Source: Sphingobium sp. CAP-1 (lineage in GTDB: Bacteria > Pseudomonadota > Alphaproteobacteria > Sphingomonadales > Sphingomonadaceae). Taken from it: a stretch of 64,000 nucleotides of DNA. Location: positions 1,984,001 through 2,048,000 of the forward strand of contig NZ_CP046252.1 in NCBI RefSeq assembly GCF_009720145.1, written 5' to 3'. Numbering within the stretch: position 1 is the first letter of the stretch; each line of letters opens with the position of its first letter. Positions 39,318 to 46,028 of this stretch are shown here, in pieces. The position numbers were made by a program, and so were the translations under genes. The notes under the pieces are model-generated. The model searched no databases. It was not told the origin of the DNA and worked only from the letters and a program-made list of their open reading frames with translations.

Positions 39318-40667
39318 ATGCGCCGTCCGCTACGGCTGTGCGCGCTGGCTGTCGTCGCGCTCGCCGGCATGGCGCAGCCAGTCCTTGCCCAGCAGATTTT
39401 GCGTGATGCGGAGACGGAGGCCTTCATGGCCGACATGTCCGGCCAGTTGATCAAGGCGGCCGGCATGGAGCCGAAGAATGTCCAGGTCATGGTCATCAAC
39501 GACCCCGAAATCAACGCCTTCGTCGCGGGCGGCCAATATGTCTGGGTGCATAGCGGGCTGATCGCGCAGGCCGACAATGTGAACCAGTTGCAGGGCGTGG
39601 TCGCGCATGAACTGGGCCATATCGAGGGCGGCCATGTGATCCGTTCGGGCGAAGGGATCAAGGAAGCGACCGGCATCACCCTGCTGAGCCTGGTGCTGGG
39701 CGCGGCGGCGATCGCCGGCGGCGCGGGCGAAGCGGGCATGGGGATTATGGGCCTGGGCCAGCAGGCGGCGATGACCAAATATCTCGCTTTTTCCCGCGCG
39801 CAGGAAAGCTCCGCCGATCTGGCCGGCGCGCGCTATCTCCACACCGCCGGTCTGAGCGGCCGGGGCAGCCTGGAATTCTTCAAGAAGCTGCAAAATCAGG
39901 AATATCGCCTCGCGATTCCGCAGGACAATAGTTATGGGCGCACGCACCCGCTGTCGGGCGAGCGCATCAATGTGCTGCGCGAGGTCTATACCGTCGATCC
40001 GGCTTGGGACCGGCCACCGGACAAGGCGCTGGAGGCGCGGTTCGAGCGGATCAAGGCGAAACTGATCGGCTTCGTGTCCGAACCCGCGCAGACGCTGCAA
40101 AAATATCCTGAGAGTGACCAGTCGGTCCCGGCCCATTATGCCCGCGCCTATGCCTGGCATAAGAGCGCTTACCCGGACAAGGCGCTGGGCGAGGCCGACG
40201 CGCTGATCGCCGTCCTGCCGCACGACCCCTATTTTCTGGAGTTGAAGGGACAGATATTGCTGGAAAGCGGCCGGCCCGCCGACGCCATCGCGCCGCTGCG
40301 CGAAGCGGTGAAGCTGACCAACCAGCCGCTGATTTCCGTGCTGCTGTCCCACGCGCTGATCGCGACCGAGGATGAAGCGAATTTCGCGGAGGCCGAACAG
40401 GTGCTGCGCCTCGCCGTCCAGCGCGACCGGGAAAATCCCTTTGCCTGGTATCAGTTGGGCGTCGTCTATGAGCGGCGCGGCGACGTTCCGCGCGCGGCGC
40501 TGGCGACGGCGGAACGTTATGAGATGATCGGCCAATATCCGATGGCGCTGCGCAGCGCCGACGCGGCCATGCAGGGGTTGAAGCCCGGCACGGTTGACTA
40601 TCTGCGCGCGCAGGACATAGCGATGGTATCGCGCGCCGCGATCGAGCAGCAGCGGAAGAAAAAATAG
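39318..40667 (+). CDS. Exported M48-family metalloprotease with TPR repeats (BepA-like)
   Basis: A 449-residue periplasmic protease: signal peptide ending VLAQQ, the zinc motif VVAHELGHIEGGH (HExxH) near residue 100, the third ligand Glu in FSRAQESSADLAGARYL, then a region from about 250 with TPR-like helices (HYARAYAWHKSAYPDKALGE etc.). BepA-type proteins degrade or help assemble outer-membrane proteins such as LptD. Start at 39318 gives a clean signal peptide. Two bases before the DsbA-like gene, so co-transcribed. Confidence 0.9.
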   Translation: MRRPLRLCALAVVALAGMAQPVLAQQILRDAETEAFMADMSGQLIKAAGMEPKNVQVMVINDPEINAFVAGGQYVWVHSGLIAQADNVNQLQGVVAHELGHIEGGHVIRSGEGIKEATGITLLSLVLGAAAIAGGAGEAGMGIMGLGQQAAMTKYLAFSRAQESSADLAGARYLHTAGLSGRGSLEFFKKLQNQEYRLAIPQDNSYGRTHPLSGERINVLREVYTVDPAWDRPPDKALEARFERIKAKLIGFVSEPAQTLQKYPESDQSVPAHYARAYAWHKSAYPDKALGEADALIAVLPHDPYFLELKGQILLESGRPADAIAPLREAVKLTNQPLISVLLSHALIATEDEANFAEAEQVLRLAVQRDRENPFAWYQLGVVYERRGDVPRAALATAERYEMIGQYPMALRSADAAMQGLKPGTVDYLRAQDIAMVSRAAIEQQRKKK

Positions 40668-40669
40668 CA

Positions 40670-41434
40670 ATGACTGATCAGAACCGGCCGACTTTTCGCG
40701 CCGCCCTTTCCAACAGGACCATGCAGATGACTTTAGGCGGTTTCGCCCTCCTCGCGGTCGCCGGCGCCGCGCTCGCCGTGCAGGCGCCCGCCGCCGTCAA
40801 CGCGACAGATAAGGCGGCGATCGAAAAGATCGTCCACGACTATATATTGGAGCATCCCGAAATCATCCCGCAGGCGGTTGAGAAATTGCAGGCGAAACGG
40901 ATGTCCAGCACGATCGACGCGAGCCGCAGCGCGCTCGAAACCCCCTATGCCGGGGCGTGGGAAGGCGCCGCCAGCGCCGATGTCACCGTCGTCGAATTTT
41001 TCGACTATGCCTGTGGCTATTGCCGCGCCTCGCTGCCCGACCTCGCCAAACTGGTCGGCACCGACGCGAAGGTGAAGATCGTCTATCGCGAACTGCCGAT
41101 CCTGTCGGAAGAAAGCAACGACGCCGCCAAAGTATCGCTGCTCGCCGCCGAACGCGGCCAATATATGGCCTACCACAAGGCGCTCTATGGCGCGGGCAAG
41201 GTGACGCGCGACACGATCGTCGCCGCCGCCGCCAAGGCGGGGATCACGAAAAGCGAAGCCGAATCGGCGATCGCATCGCGCAAATATGACGCCGAGATAC
41301 AGTCCAACATCGCGCTTGCCCAGAAATTGCAGGCGACCGGCACCCCGACCTTCATCATCGGCGACCAGTTGCTGAACGGCGCGGTCGGTTATGACGCGCT
41401 GAAGGACGGCGTGGCAAGCGCGCGCGGGAAGTAA
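40670..41434 (+). CDS. DsbA-family thiol:disulfide oxidoreductase (Com1-like)
   Basis: A 254-residue protein with one N-terminal membrane/signal segment (MTLGGFALLAVAGAALAV) and a thioredoxin-fold domain with insertion: active site EFFDYACGYCRASLPDL (CGYC) and cis-Pro in ATGTPTFIIGD. It has the ScsC/Com1-type N-terminal helix with DYILEHPEIIPQAVEKLQ. It forms or shuffles disulfides in the periplasm and may serve the neighbouring protease or Cys-containing exported proteins. Confidence 0.9.
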   Translation: MTDQNRPTFRAALSNRTMQMTLGGFALLAVAGAALAVQAPAAVNATDKAAIEKIVHDYILEHPEIIPQAVEKLQAKRMSSTIDASRSALETPYAGAWEGAASADVTVVEFFDYACGYCRASLPDLAKLVGTDAKVKIVYRELPILSEESNDAAKVSLLAAERGQYMAYHKALYGAGKVTRDTIVAAAAKAGITKSEAESAIASRKYDAEIQSNIALAQKLQATGTPTFIIGDQLLNGAVGYDALKDGVASARGK

Positions 41435-41443
41435 GGGCGACAT

Positions 41444-41490
41444 GCTGTTCCCGCGCAGGCGGGAACACAAATTGGATGGCGCAGGCGCAC
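41444..41490. repeat. Palindromic interspersed repeat upstream of rpmH
   Basis: GTTCCCGCGCAGGCGGGAAC is a near-perfect palindrome, followed by ACAAATTGGATGGCGCAG. The same order of parts (CGCGCAGGCGGGA, then ATTxGGATGGCGCAG) recurs inside the 3' end of rnpA at 42.16 kb, and the core recurs at 6.86 kb, so it is a mobile-type repeat family. Confidence 0.8.
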
Positions 41491-41497
41491 CCCGCCA

Positions 41498-41526
41498 TTG
41501 ACTTCCCCCCCCCTTTTCCCTATCGG
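41498..41526 (+). promoter_or_regulatory. Candidate sigma-70 promoter for rpmH
   Basis: TTGACT (41498-41503) and TATCGG (41521-41526) are separated by 17 bases, the optimal spacing. The spacer includes a run of nine C. It is the only good promoter-like pair between the DsbA-like gene and rpmH. Confidence 0.5.
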
Positions 41527-41543
41527 ACGCCCCCTGAACAAGC

Positions 41544-41568
41544 GGCCGCTGATTGGCGGCCCTTTTTT
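41544..41568 (+). terminator. Terminator-like hairpin in front of rpmH
   Basis: GGCCGC and GCGGCC form a stem with a TGATTG loop, extended by flanking G-C pairs, followed by C and six T. It may terminate the M48-DsbA transcript or, since the candidate rpmH promoter lies upstream of it, act as an attenuator in the rpmH leader. Confidence 0.6.
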
Positions 41569-41605
41569 GTCACGCCCGATTCTTTTTGTTGTTGAGGAAT
41601 GAACG

Positions 41606-41740
41606 ATGAAGCGCACTTATCAGCCGAGCAATCTGGTTCGGAAGCGCCGTCACGGTTTCCGCGCCCGCATGGCGACCCCCGGTGGCCGCAATGTGATCCG
41701 CGCGCGCCGTTCGCGCGGCCGCAAGAGCCTGAGCGCCTGA
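41606..41740 (+). CDS. rpmH: 50S ribosomal protein L34
   Basis: A 44-residue protein, MKRTYQPSNLVRKRRHGF at its start and ending RRSRGRKSLSA, which matches L34 over its whole length. It is a component of the large ribosomal subunit. The start ATG at 41606 has GAGGAA seven bases upstream. It is the first gene of the classic rpmH-rnpA-yidD-yidC order. Confidence 0.97.
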   Translation: MKRTYQPSNLVRKRRHGFRARMATPGGRNVIRARRSRGRKSLSA

Positions 41741-41772
41741 TTTCAACGCCTGAAAATGCTGCCGCGCCGGCC

Positions 41773-42258
41773 ATGATGGTCCGGCGCGCGGATTTTCTGG
41801 CGGCGAATCGCGGACGCCGCGCCCCCATGCCGGGCTTTGTCCTGCTGGTGCGCGAGCGCGGCGACGGCGATCCGGCGATGCGGTTCGGCATCACGGTCAC
41901 GAAGAAAGTTGGCGGCGCTGTCATCCGCAATCGGATGAAGCGCCGTTTTCGCGTGCTGGCGCGCGAATTGTTGCCGACCCTTGGCGTGGCCGGGGCCGAC
42001 CATGTGCTGATCGGCCGCGATGGCGGGATCGAGCGCGACTTTTCCCTGCTCCATGCGGAACTGACCAAGGCGCTGGGCAAGATCATGACCCGGCCGGTCG
42101 ATCCGCCGCGTGATTCGCGCAAGGGCAAGGGCAAGGCCGCCGCTCAAAAGAGCGACGTGCCGCCGCGCAGGCGGGAGCCCGATTCGGATGGCGCAGCGAC
42201 GCGCGACGGTGGGACTGGGTTCCTGCCTGCGCAGGAACACGATACGCCCGAATCATGA
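41773..42258 (+). CDS. rnpA: Ribonuclease P protein component, with repeat-derived C-terminal tail
   Basis: The protein subunit of RNase P, which matures tRNA 5' ends. Core motifs are RRADFLAANRGRRAPMPGF, RFGITVTKKVGGAVIRNRMK (the RNR-box Arg/Lys run) and LIGRDGGIERDF. From Met at 41773 it has 161 residues against about 120 usual. The extra ~40 residues at the C-terminus (after MTRPVDPP) are low-complexity and encoded partly by a palindromic repeat. The start is unsure: ATG 41776, or an unusual CTG at 41737 overlapping the rpmH stop, are alternatives. The stop overlaps yidD (ATGA). Confidence 0.9.
   Translation: MMVRRADFLAANRGRRAPMPGFVLLVRERGDGDPAMRFGITVTKKVGGAVIRNRMKRRFRVLARELLPTLGVAGADHVLIGRDGGIERDFSLLHAELTKALGKIMTRPVDPPRDSRKGKGKAAAQKSDVPPRRREPDSDGAATRDGGTGFLPAQEHDTPES
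42158..42245. repeat. Palindromic repeat inside the 3' end of rnpA
   Basis: The DNA coding for the rnpA tail contains CCGCGCAGGCGGGAGCCC, then ATTCGGATGGCGCAG, and later GTTCCTGCCTGCGCAGGAAC (a second palindrome). The first half matches the repeat at 41.45 kb. The element has kept the reading frame open and so adds about 30 codons. Confidence 0.8.
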
Positions 42259-42467
42259 TCGCCCGGCTGCTGATCCTGATCGCGCGCGGTTGGCAGCTTG
42301 GTCCCTCGCGCATCCTGCCCCCCACCTGCCGCTATGCCCCCTCCTGCTCCGAATATGCGATTGGGGCGATCCGCAAATATGGCGCGATCAAGGGTAGCTG
42401 GCTGGGGTTCAAGCGGCTAATGCGTTGCCACCCATGGGGCGGGTCGGGTTACGACCCGGTCCCCTGA
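42255..42467 (+). CDS. yidD: Membrane protein insertion efficiency factor
   Basis: A 70-residue YidD: short amphipathic N-terminus, then PSRILPPTCRYAPSCSEYAI with the conserved Cys and Tyr residues, and CHPWGGSGYDPVP at the end. It aids YidC/Sec insertion of membrane proteins. ATGA overlap with rnpA; yidC follows after 30 bases. Confidence 0.96.
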   Translation: MIARLLILIARGWQLGPSRILPPTCRYAPSCSEYAIGAIRKYGAIKGSWLGFKRLMRCHPWGGSGYDPVP

Positions 42468-42497
42468 CACAGACATAAGACGGCGGAGCCGAACACA

Positions 42498-44201
42498 GTG
42501 GACGACAAGAAGAATATCATTCTGGCGGTGCTGCTGACCGCAGCGATCCTGTTCGGCTGGCCCTATATCTCCAATCGCTTCTTCCCGGCGGCCAATCCGC
42601 CCGCCACGAAAATCGAGGGCGGCAAGACCGTCCCGGTCGCCGCGCCCGGCACCGGCGCCGCCGATGGTCCGGTGACGATTCGCGACCGCGCCCTGGTGCT
42701 GAAGGACAGCCCGCGCATCGCCATCCGCACCCCCAAGCTGACCGGATCGATCAACCTGAAGGGCGCGCGCATCGACGATATCGTGCTGCCGACCTACAAG
42801 GACACGATCGACAAAAATTCGCCCTCGGTCCGCCTCTACAGCCCCAGCGGCACGCAGGACGCCTATTTCGCCGGCTTCGGCTGGCAGGGCGAAGGCCTGA
42901 AAGCGCCGACCAAGGACACGGTCTGGACCGCGCAGGGCAGCGAACTGACCCCGACCAGCCCCGTCACCCTGACGTGGAATAACGGCGTGGGCCAGATTTT
43001 CGAAATCCGCCTGTCGGTCGACGAAAATTACATGATCACCGCCGCGCAGAAAGTGTCGAACAGTGGCGCGGGCGCGGTGGGCGTGCAGCTTTACGACTAT
43101 ATCACCCGCCTGAACGCGTCGAAAGACCCCGACACCTGGACCATCCATGTCGGGCCGATGGGCGTGTTCAACGGCGCGGCCAATTATGACGTGAATTACA
43201 AGGATCTGGAAAAGGGTCCGTCGAGCCAGAGCTTCCAGTCGACCGGCGGCTGGATCGGCTTCACCGACAAATATTGGCTGTCGGCGCTGGTTCCCAACGG
43301 AAATACCGCCTTCACCGGGCAGATGCGCAAGGGCGACGGCACGCGTTTCCATACGGAAGTCACGCTTGCGCCCGTGATGCTCGCCCCCGGCAAGGCGGCG
43401 ACCCAGACCATTCGCCTGTTCGTCGGCGCCAAGGAAGTGAAAACGCTCCAGGCCTATGAGCGTGCCGGCGTGCCCTTGTTCGACCGTGCGATCGACTGGG
43501 GCTGGTTCTACTGGTTCGAACAGCCGATCTTCGCACTGCTCCACTGGCTGTTCGAAACGCTGGGCAATTTCGGCGTGGCCATCATCTGCCTGACCTTCTG
43601 CGTCCGGGCGCTGATGTTCCCGGTCGCCCAGCGCCAGTTCGCCAGCATGGCGGCGATGCGCGCGGTGCAGCCCAAGATGAAGGCGCTCCAGGAACAATAT
43701 AAGGACGACAAACAGCAGCTTCAGCAGAAGATGATGGAGCTGTACAAGCAGGAGAAGGTGAACCCGCTCGCCGGTTGTCTGCCGATCTTCATCCAGATCC
43801 CGATCTTCTTCGCGCTCTACAAGGTGCTGCAACTGACGATCGAAATGCGTCACCAGCCCTTCGTGCTGTGGATCAAGGATCTGAGCGCGCCCGATCCGGC
43901 GCATATCCTGAACCTGTTCGGCTATCTGGACTTCACCCCGCCCGCCTTCCTGGGCATCGGCGTGCTGGCGTTGCTGCTGGGCATCAGCATGTATTTCCAG
44001 TTCAAGCTGAACCCCGCGCAGATGGACCCGATGCAGCAGCAGATCTTTTCGATCATGCCGTGGATGATGATGTTCATCATGGCGCCGTTCGCGGCCGGCC
44101 TGCTGGTCTACTGGATCACCAACAACTGCCTGTCGATGGCGCAGCAATGGTGGCTGTATCGCAAGCATCCGGTGCCGGCCGCCGCGGTAGCGACGAAGTA
44201 G
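42498..44201 (+). CDS. yidC: Membrane protein insertase YidC
   Basis: A 567-residue inner-membrane insertase starting at GTG (42498). First membrane segment NIILAVLLTAAILFGWPYI, then a large periplasmic beta-sandwich domain (about 60-345), and the conserved 60KD_IMP core with five helices: FYWFEQPIFALLHWLF, then LMFPVAQRQFASMAAMRAVQ with the hydrophilic-groove Arg, NPLAGCLPIFIQIPIFFALY, and the final SIMPWMMMFIMAPFAAGLLV. It inserts and folds membrane proteins alone or with SecYEG. Confidence 0.96.
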   Translation: MDDKKNIILAVLLTAAILFGWPYISNRFFPAANPPATKIEGGKTVPVAAPGTGAADGPVTIRDRALVLKDSPRIAIRTPKLTGSINLKGARIDDIVLPTYKDTIDKNSPSVRLYSPSGTQDAYFAGFGWQGEGLKAPTKDTVWTAQGSELTPTSPVTLTWNNGVGQIFEIRLSVDENYMITAAQKVSNSGAGAVGVQLYDYITRLNASKDPDTWTIHVGPMGVFNGAANYDVNYKDLEKGPSSQSFQSTGGWIGFTDKYWLSALVPNGNTAFTGQMRKGDGTRFHTEVTLAPVMLAPGKAATQTIRLFVGAKEVKTLQAYERAGVPLFDRAIDWGWFYWFEQPIFALLHWLFETLGNFGVAIICLTFCVRALMFPVAQRQFASMAAMRAVQPKMKALQEQYKDDKQQLQQKMMELYKQEKVNPLAGCLPIFIQIPIFFALYKVLQLTIEMRHQPFVLWIKDLSAPDPAHILNLFGYLDFTPPAFLGIGVLALLLGISMYFQFKLNPAQMDPMQQQIFSIMPWMMMFIMAPFAAGLLVYWITNNCLSMAQQWWLYRKHPVPAAAVATK

Positions 44202-44218
44202 ATATATCCATAAAGTCC

Positions 44219-44334
44219 CCGTTCGTGCTGAGTAGGGACTGAGCGAAGTCGAAGGCCCGTATCGAAGCATCGCGCGGCCTTCGGCCCTTCGATACGCCGC
44301 TTCGACAAGCTCAGCGGCTACTCAGGGCGAACGG
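44219..44334. repeat. Long imperfect inverted repeat between yidC and engB
   Basis: The element starts CCGTTCGTGCTGAGTAG and ends CTACTCAGGGCGAACGG, giving long complementary ends; within it GAAGTCGAAGGCCCGTATCGAAG partly pairs with CTTCGATACGCCGCTTCGAC. Elements with this CTGAGTAGGGACTGAGCGAAGTCGAAGG-like core (a string broken here for length) are widespread in sphingomonads as intergenic repeats. Its right edge abuts the engB ribosome-binding site. Confidence 0.8.
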
Positions 44335-44344
44335 AGAATTGAGT

Positions 44345-44992
44345 GTGACCGACCAAGACAATGGCGACCTGATCGAGGAAGCGCGCAAGCTGTTCGCCGG
44401 GCCGATTGCCTTCCTCAAATCCGCGCCGACGCTGGATTTCCTGCCCGACATGACGGTGAACGAAGTCGCCTTCGCCGGCCGTTCCAATGTCGGCAAATCT
44501 TCGCTGCTCAATGCGCTGACCAACCGCAACGGCCTCGCCCGCACGTCCAACACGCCGGGCCGTACGCAGGAGCTGAACTTCTTCGACGTGGGCGACCCGC
44601 TGCGCTTCCGGCTGGTCGACATGCCCGGCTATGGCTATGCCAAGGCGCCCAAGGATATCGTGCGCAAATGGAAGTTCCTGGTGAACGATTATCTGCGCGG
44701 TCGCGCTTCGCTCAAGCGCGCGCTGGTGCTGATCGACAGCCGCCACGGCATCAAGGATGTCGATAACGACATGCTCGACATGCTGGACGGCGCGGCGGTC
44801 AGCTATCGCATCGTCCTGACCAAGAGCGACAAGATCAAGGCGAGCGAGCTGGCGGCCGTGACCCAGCGCACCGCCGACGCGATCCGCAAGCGCCCCGCCG
44901 CCCATCCCGACATCATCGCCACGTCGAGCGAAAAGGGCATGGGCATCCCCGAATTGCGCGCCGCGGTTCTGGCCAGCGTGACGGAAGGATAA
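44345..44992 (+). CDS. engB: Ribosome biogenesis GTP-binding protein EngB/YsxC
   Basis: A 215-residue TRAFAC GTPase needed for large-subunit assembly and division. G1 is AFAGRSNVGKSSLLNAL, G2/G3 NTPGRTQELNFF and DMPGYGYAKAP, G4 LTKSDKI, G5 ATSSEKG. Two starts are possible: GTG 44345 with GGAG eight bases upstream (chosen), or TTG 44339, too close to that site. The ribosome-binding site touches the end of the inverted repeat described just upstream. Confidence 0.93.
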   Translation: MTDQDNGDLIEEARKLFAGPIAFLKSAPTLDFLPDMTVNEVAFAGRSNVGKSSLLNALTNRNGLARTSNTPGRTQELNFFDVGDPLRFRLVDMPGYGYAKAPKDIVRKWKFLVNDYLRGRASLKRALVLIDSRHGIKDVDNDMLDMLDGAAVSYRIVLTKSDKIKASELAAVTQRTADAIRKRPAAHPDIIATSSEKGMGIPELRAAVLASVTEG

Positions 44993-44996
44993 GCAG

Positions 44997-45299
44997 ATGG
45001 CCGACGACGACTATATTTATGACGAAGCCAGCGGCGAATGGATCAGCGCCGCCGACGCGGCATCGCAGTCCGCCCCGTCGGATGCGGTCGAGGTGCGCGA
45101 CAGCGTCGGCAACCTGCTGGCCGATGGCGATCAGGTGACGCTGATCAAGGATCTGACGGTCAAGGGCGCGGGCCAGACGCTCAAGCGCGGCACGCTGATC
45201 AAATCGATCCGCCTGACCGGCGACGCGCAGGAGATCGACTGCAAATATGACGGCATCAAGGGACTGGTGCTGCGCGCGGAATTTGTGCGCAAGCGCTGA
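44997..45299 (+). CDS. PhnA-domain protein without zinc ribbon
   Basis: A 100-residue protein whose residues 32-100 match the PhnA C-terminal SH3-like domain: VEVRDSVGNLLADGDQVTLI, KDLTVKGAGQTLKRGT, CKYDGIKGLVLRAEFVRK. The N-terminal 30 residues (DDDYIYDEASGEWISAADAA) are acidic and lack the Cys4 ribbon of E. coli PhnA/YjdM. Function of the family is not settled (once linked to phosphonate use). It follows engB by four bases with an AAGGATAAG site, so it is in the same operon. Confidence 0.85.
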   Translation: MADDDYIYDEASGEWISAADAASQSAPSDAVEVRDSVGNLLADGDQVTLIKDLTVKGAGQTLKRGTLIKSIRLTGDAQEIDCKYDGIKGLVLRAEFVRKR

Positions 45300-45304
45300 C
45301 CCCG

Positions 45305-45856
45305 TCAGAACAGCCGATATTGCGCGTCGCCCTGTAGCGCCCATGTGCCGACCACGTCATGCCGGGTGCGGCCGACATGGCTGCATATCAGCACCAGTTG
45401 CTCCACCCGCCAGCCAAAGCCGTCGATACGCCGCTGCGCCGGCGGGCCGTCGCGATAGAAGAGCGTCTGGTGCGGGCTGAAATGCCAGTCCTCACGCGGG
45501 GTCGCGCCCGCCCGCTGCATGGCATTGGCCACCTGCCGCTGGAGCCGGACCAGCGCGGCGTTGCTGCGCGACGGCCGCAGCGCCGCCGATCGCCCGCCAT
45601 AGCATAGCCGGTCGAGCAGCAGGTCGAACGGATCGGCCATGATCCGCGTCGCCGCCCTGTGCAGCGCATCGATCTGCGCGCGCGGATAGTCTGGCGCATC
45701 GCCCGTGATGCCCAGCGTCACATGCTGGTGCGCGGGCAGGATGCGCGGATCGCCGCCCGCCAATATCGCCGCATAATGATCGATCCGGCGCGCGACGACC
45801 GCTGGCGGCTTCAGCGCGAAGAACAGGCGATAGGAAGGCGCGGCCCGGCGTCCCAT
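45305..45856 (-). CDS. thpR: 2'-5' RNA ligase family protein / RNA 2',3'-cyclic phosphodiesterase
   Basis: A 183-residue 2H-phosphoesterase. It has both signature motifs: QHVTLGI (first HxT) and PHQTLFYRD (second HxT), and the N-terminal RLFFALKPP. Such enzymes hydrolyse 2',3'-cyclic phosphate ends of RNA. It ends five bases from the convergent PhnA-domain gene. Confidence 0.88.
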   Translation of the reverse strand: MGRRAAPSYRLFFALKPPAVVARRIDHYAAILAGGDPRILPAHQHVTLGITGDAPDYPRAQIDALHRAATRIMADPFDLLLDRLCYGGRSAALRPSRSNAALVRLQRQVANAMQRAGATPREDWHFSPHQTLFYRDGPPAQRRIDGFGWRVEQLVLICSHVGRTRHDVVGTWALQGDAQYRLF

Positions 45857-46028
45857 GGTGGCGATTCCCGAATCATGGCAATATGTTCCTTATATGTTCT
45901 CATCGCTCGTCAGCGCAATCGCCTTGCGCGCCCCCGAAGCGGCCATTCCGCCCGCACCGCTGGACAGTTGTATTTCGGGCATGGGCGCTTAGGGTGCCCG
46001 CTTCCCCCTTGATGGCTCTGGAGCGCGC

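Noticed and set aside
44219..44334. A small RNA gene or riboswitch between yidC and engB
   Set aside because: The sequence is better explained as a dispersed inverted repeat of a type common in sphingomonads; no separate promoter or T-tract was seen.
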